DNA of 64,000 bases, from positions 620,001 through 684,000 of the forward strand of contig NZ_JAAIVJ010000001.1 of the NCBI RefSeq assembly GCF_011008935.1, read 5' to 3'. Of this stretch, positions 63,032 through 64,000 are shown one piece after another (position 1 is the first letter of the stretch; every line of letters starts with the position of its first letter). The position numbers and the translations under genes are program-made. Origin of the DNA: Tabrizicola oligotrophica (lineage in GTDB: Bacteria > Pseudomonadota > Alphaproteobacteria > Rhodobacterales > Rhodobacteraceae). The notes below the pieces were generated by a model that had not been told where the DNA came from, made no database searches, and was given only the letters and a program-made list of their open reading frames with translations.

Positions 63032-64000
63032 ATGGCGACGATCTATGACGTTGCGCGTTTGGCCGGGGTTTCGCCAAAGACGGTCAGCCGCGTGCTGAAC
63101 GCCGATGGCCCCGTGGGCGAAAAGACCCGCGAGGCGGTTGAAAAGGCCATGCGCGAGCTGGGCTATGTCCGTTCGAATGCCGCGCGGATGATGCGCGCCC
63201 AGAAGTCGGGCATCATCGGGCTGATTACCGGGGCAATCTCGACCCGAAACCAGCCCTCCATCCAGCAGGGCCTTCCCGACCTCTTCATCGTGCAGGGCAT
63301 CCAGCGGGCGCTGGAAAGCTCGGGGACGACGCTGATGATCGCCGATACCGCAGGTCGCAATGAACGCGTCCCCCACCTGATCGACACCTTCCTGTCGCAC
63401 CGCGTCGAAGGCCTGATCTATGTCGCGGAATACCATCAGGAAGTCAGCCTTCCCGCCCTGCCCGACGACACGCCGCTTGTGCTGGCCAACTGCTTCGACA
63501 GCCGCGGCACGCCCGCGGTGCTGCCTGACGACCGCCGGCTTCAGGCCGATCTGGTGCGCCGGCTGATTGCGGCGGGCCATCGCCGCATCGCCTTTCTGGC
63601 CCTGCGCCCCGACATGGTGGCCGGCCGCCTGCGCCCCTTTGGCTACCGCGACGCGCTGGCCGAGGCCGGGCTGCCCTTCGACCCCCTGCTTCTGGCACAC
63701 GTCGATTTCGACCAGGCCGAGATCGGCCCGCAGGTTCTGTGGGACACGATTGACCGGATGCTGCGGCTGGACAGCCCGCCCACGGTGCTGTGTTGCGGCA
63801 ACGACCAGATGGCGATGATGGTCTACGGCATCCTGCGCTCGATGGGCCGCAAGGTGCCGGACGAGATCGGGGTCGCGGGCTTCGACAATTACCGCGTGAT
63901 CGCGGAAACGCTCTACCCGCCGCTGACGACGGTCGAGCTGCCCTACACCGCGATAGGCGCGCGCACTGGCGAGCGGCTCTTGCAGCTGATCGCCGGCGAA
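63032..64000 (+). CDS. LacI family transcriptional regulator (partial, runs off the window)
   Basis: The frame is open from ATG 63032 to the end of the window (323 codons), with GGAGG five bases upstream. The N-terminal helix-turn-helix is TIYDVARLAGVSPKTVSRVLN (residues 3-23, split), followed by the hinge ARMMRAQKSGIIGLI and a periplasmic-binding-like domain with CCGNDQMAMMVYGILR and PDEIGVAGFDNYRVI. Only the last few residues are likely missing. Sugar uptake genes probably follow outside the window. It is a candidate user of the tandem sites upstream. Confidence 0.93.
   Translation, partial: MATIYDVARLAGVSPKTVSRVLNADGPVGEKTREAVEKAMRELGYVRSNAARMMRAQKSGIIGLITGAISTRNQPSIQQGLPDLFIVQGIQRALESSGTTLMIADTAGRNERVPHLIDTFLSHRVEGLIYVAEYHQEVSLPALPDDTPLVLANCFDSRGTPAVLPDDRRLQADLVRRLIAAGHRRIAFLALRPDMVAGRLRPFGYRDALAEAGLPFDPLLLAHVDFDQAEIGPQVLWDTIDRMLRLDSPPTVLCCGNDQMAMMVYGILRSMGRKVPDEIGVAGFDNYRVIAETLYPPLTTVELPYTAIGARTGERLLQLIAGE

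Overview
The window is a GC-rich chromosomal segment of an alphaproteobacterium of the Rhodobacterales (Rhodobacter/Paracoccaceae type). The main evidence is a gene transfer agent (GTA) cluster with the same gene order as RcGTA of Rhodobacter capsulatus. It is supported by a PDH E1-beta subunit with a fused N-terminal lipoyl domain, a DUF1127 protein, and the yajC-secDF-DUF498-ccm block. No rRNA, tRNA, CRISPR, transposase or integrase was seen. Almost everything is chromosomal core.

Layout, left to right. 0-2.7 kb: two paralogous GAPDH genes around a 47-residue membrane peptide, then a small DUF1127 gene. 2.7-7.3 kb: phosphoglycolate phosphatase, divergent from glmU-glmS-AlkD-like. 7.3-13.5 kb (minus): yajC-secD-secF-DUF498-ccmA-ccmB-ccmC-ccmD-ccmG, joining Sec translocon accessories to cytochrome c maturation. 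13.6-19.7 kb: a glycosyltransferase, serS, and the outer-membrane/ribosome assembly set yfgM-like-bamB-der. 19.9-26.3 kb: an RTX calcium-binding protein, DUF1499, agmatinase, a repeat-rich spacer of about 640 bp, a class III aminotransferase and an M20 amidohydrolase. 26.3-32 kb: mazG, a ferric-type binding protein, nucleoside hydrolase, anmK and tyrS. 32-39.7 kb: two cyclophilins, then central carbon metabolism (pgk, class I aldolase, ftsB/divIC, pdhA-pdhB-E2). 39.7-54.9 kb (minus): cysE, a small conserved gene and the complete GTA cluster g15 to g1. 55-64 kb: mltG, fabF, a TetR-RND efflux operon and the start of a LacI-type regulator gene that runs off the window.

How the genes work together. 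Gap, Pgk, Fba and PDH carry carbon from triose phosphate to acetyl-CoA. Palindromes centred on CG lie upstream of gap2, pdhA and the DUF1127 gene and suggest a shared LacI-family regulator. The GTA genes encode a complete headful-packaging head and short tail. Their leader contains a good sigma70-like promoter followed by an intrinsic terminator before g1, which is an attractive control point.

The most interesting observations are: a covarying palindromic element found only in three spacers between convergent genes; the promoter-terminator arrangement upstream of the GTA; a perfect 20-bp palindrome before pdhA; cofactor-site substitutions in the first GAPDH that point to NADP preference; cloverleaf-like repeats at 23.2-23.6 kb; and two abutting operators before the LacI-type gene. 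The one large specialised system, the GTA, belongs to a known class. I found no convincing wholly new multi-gene system.
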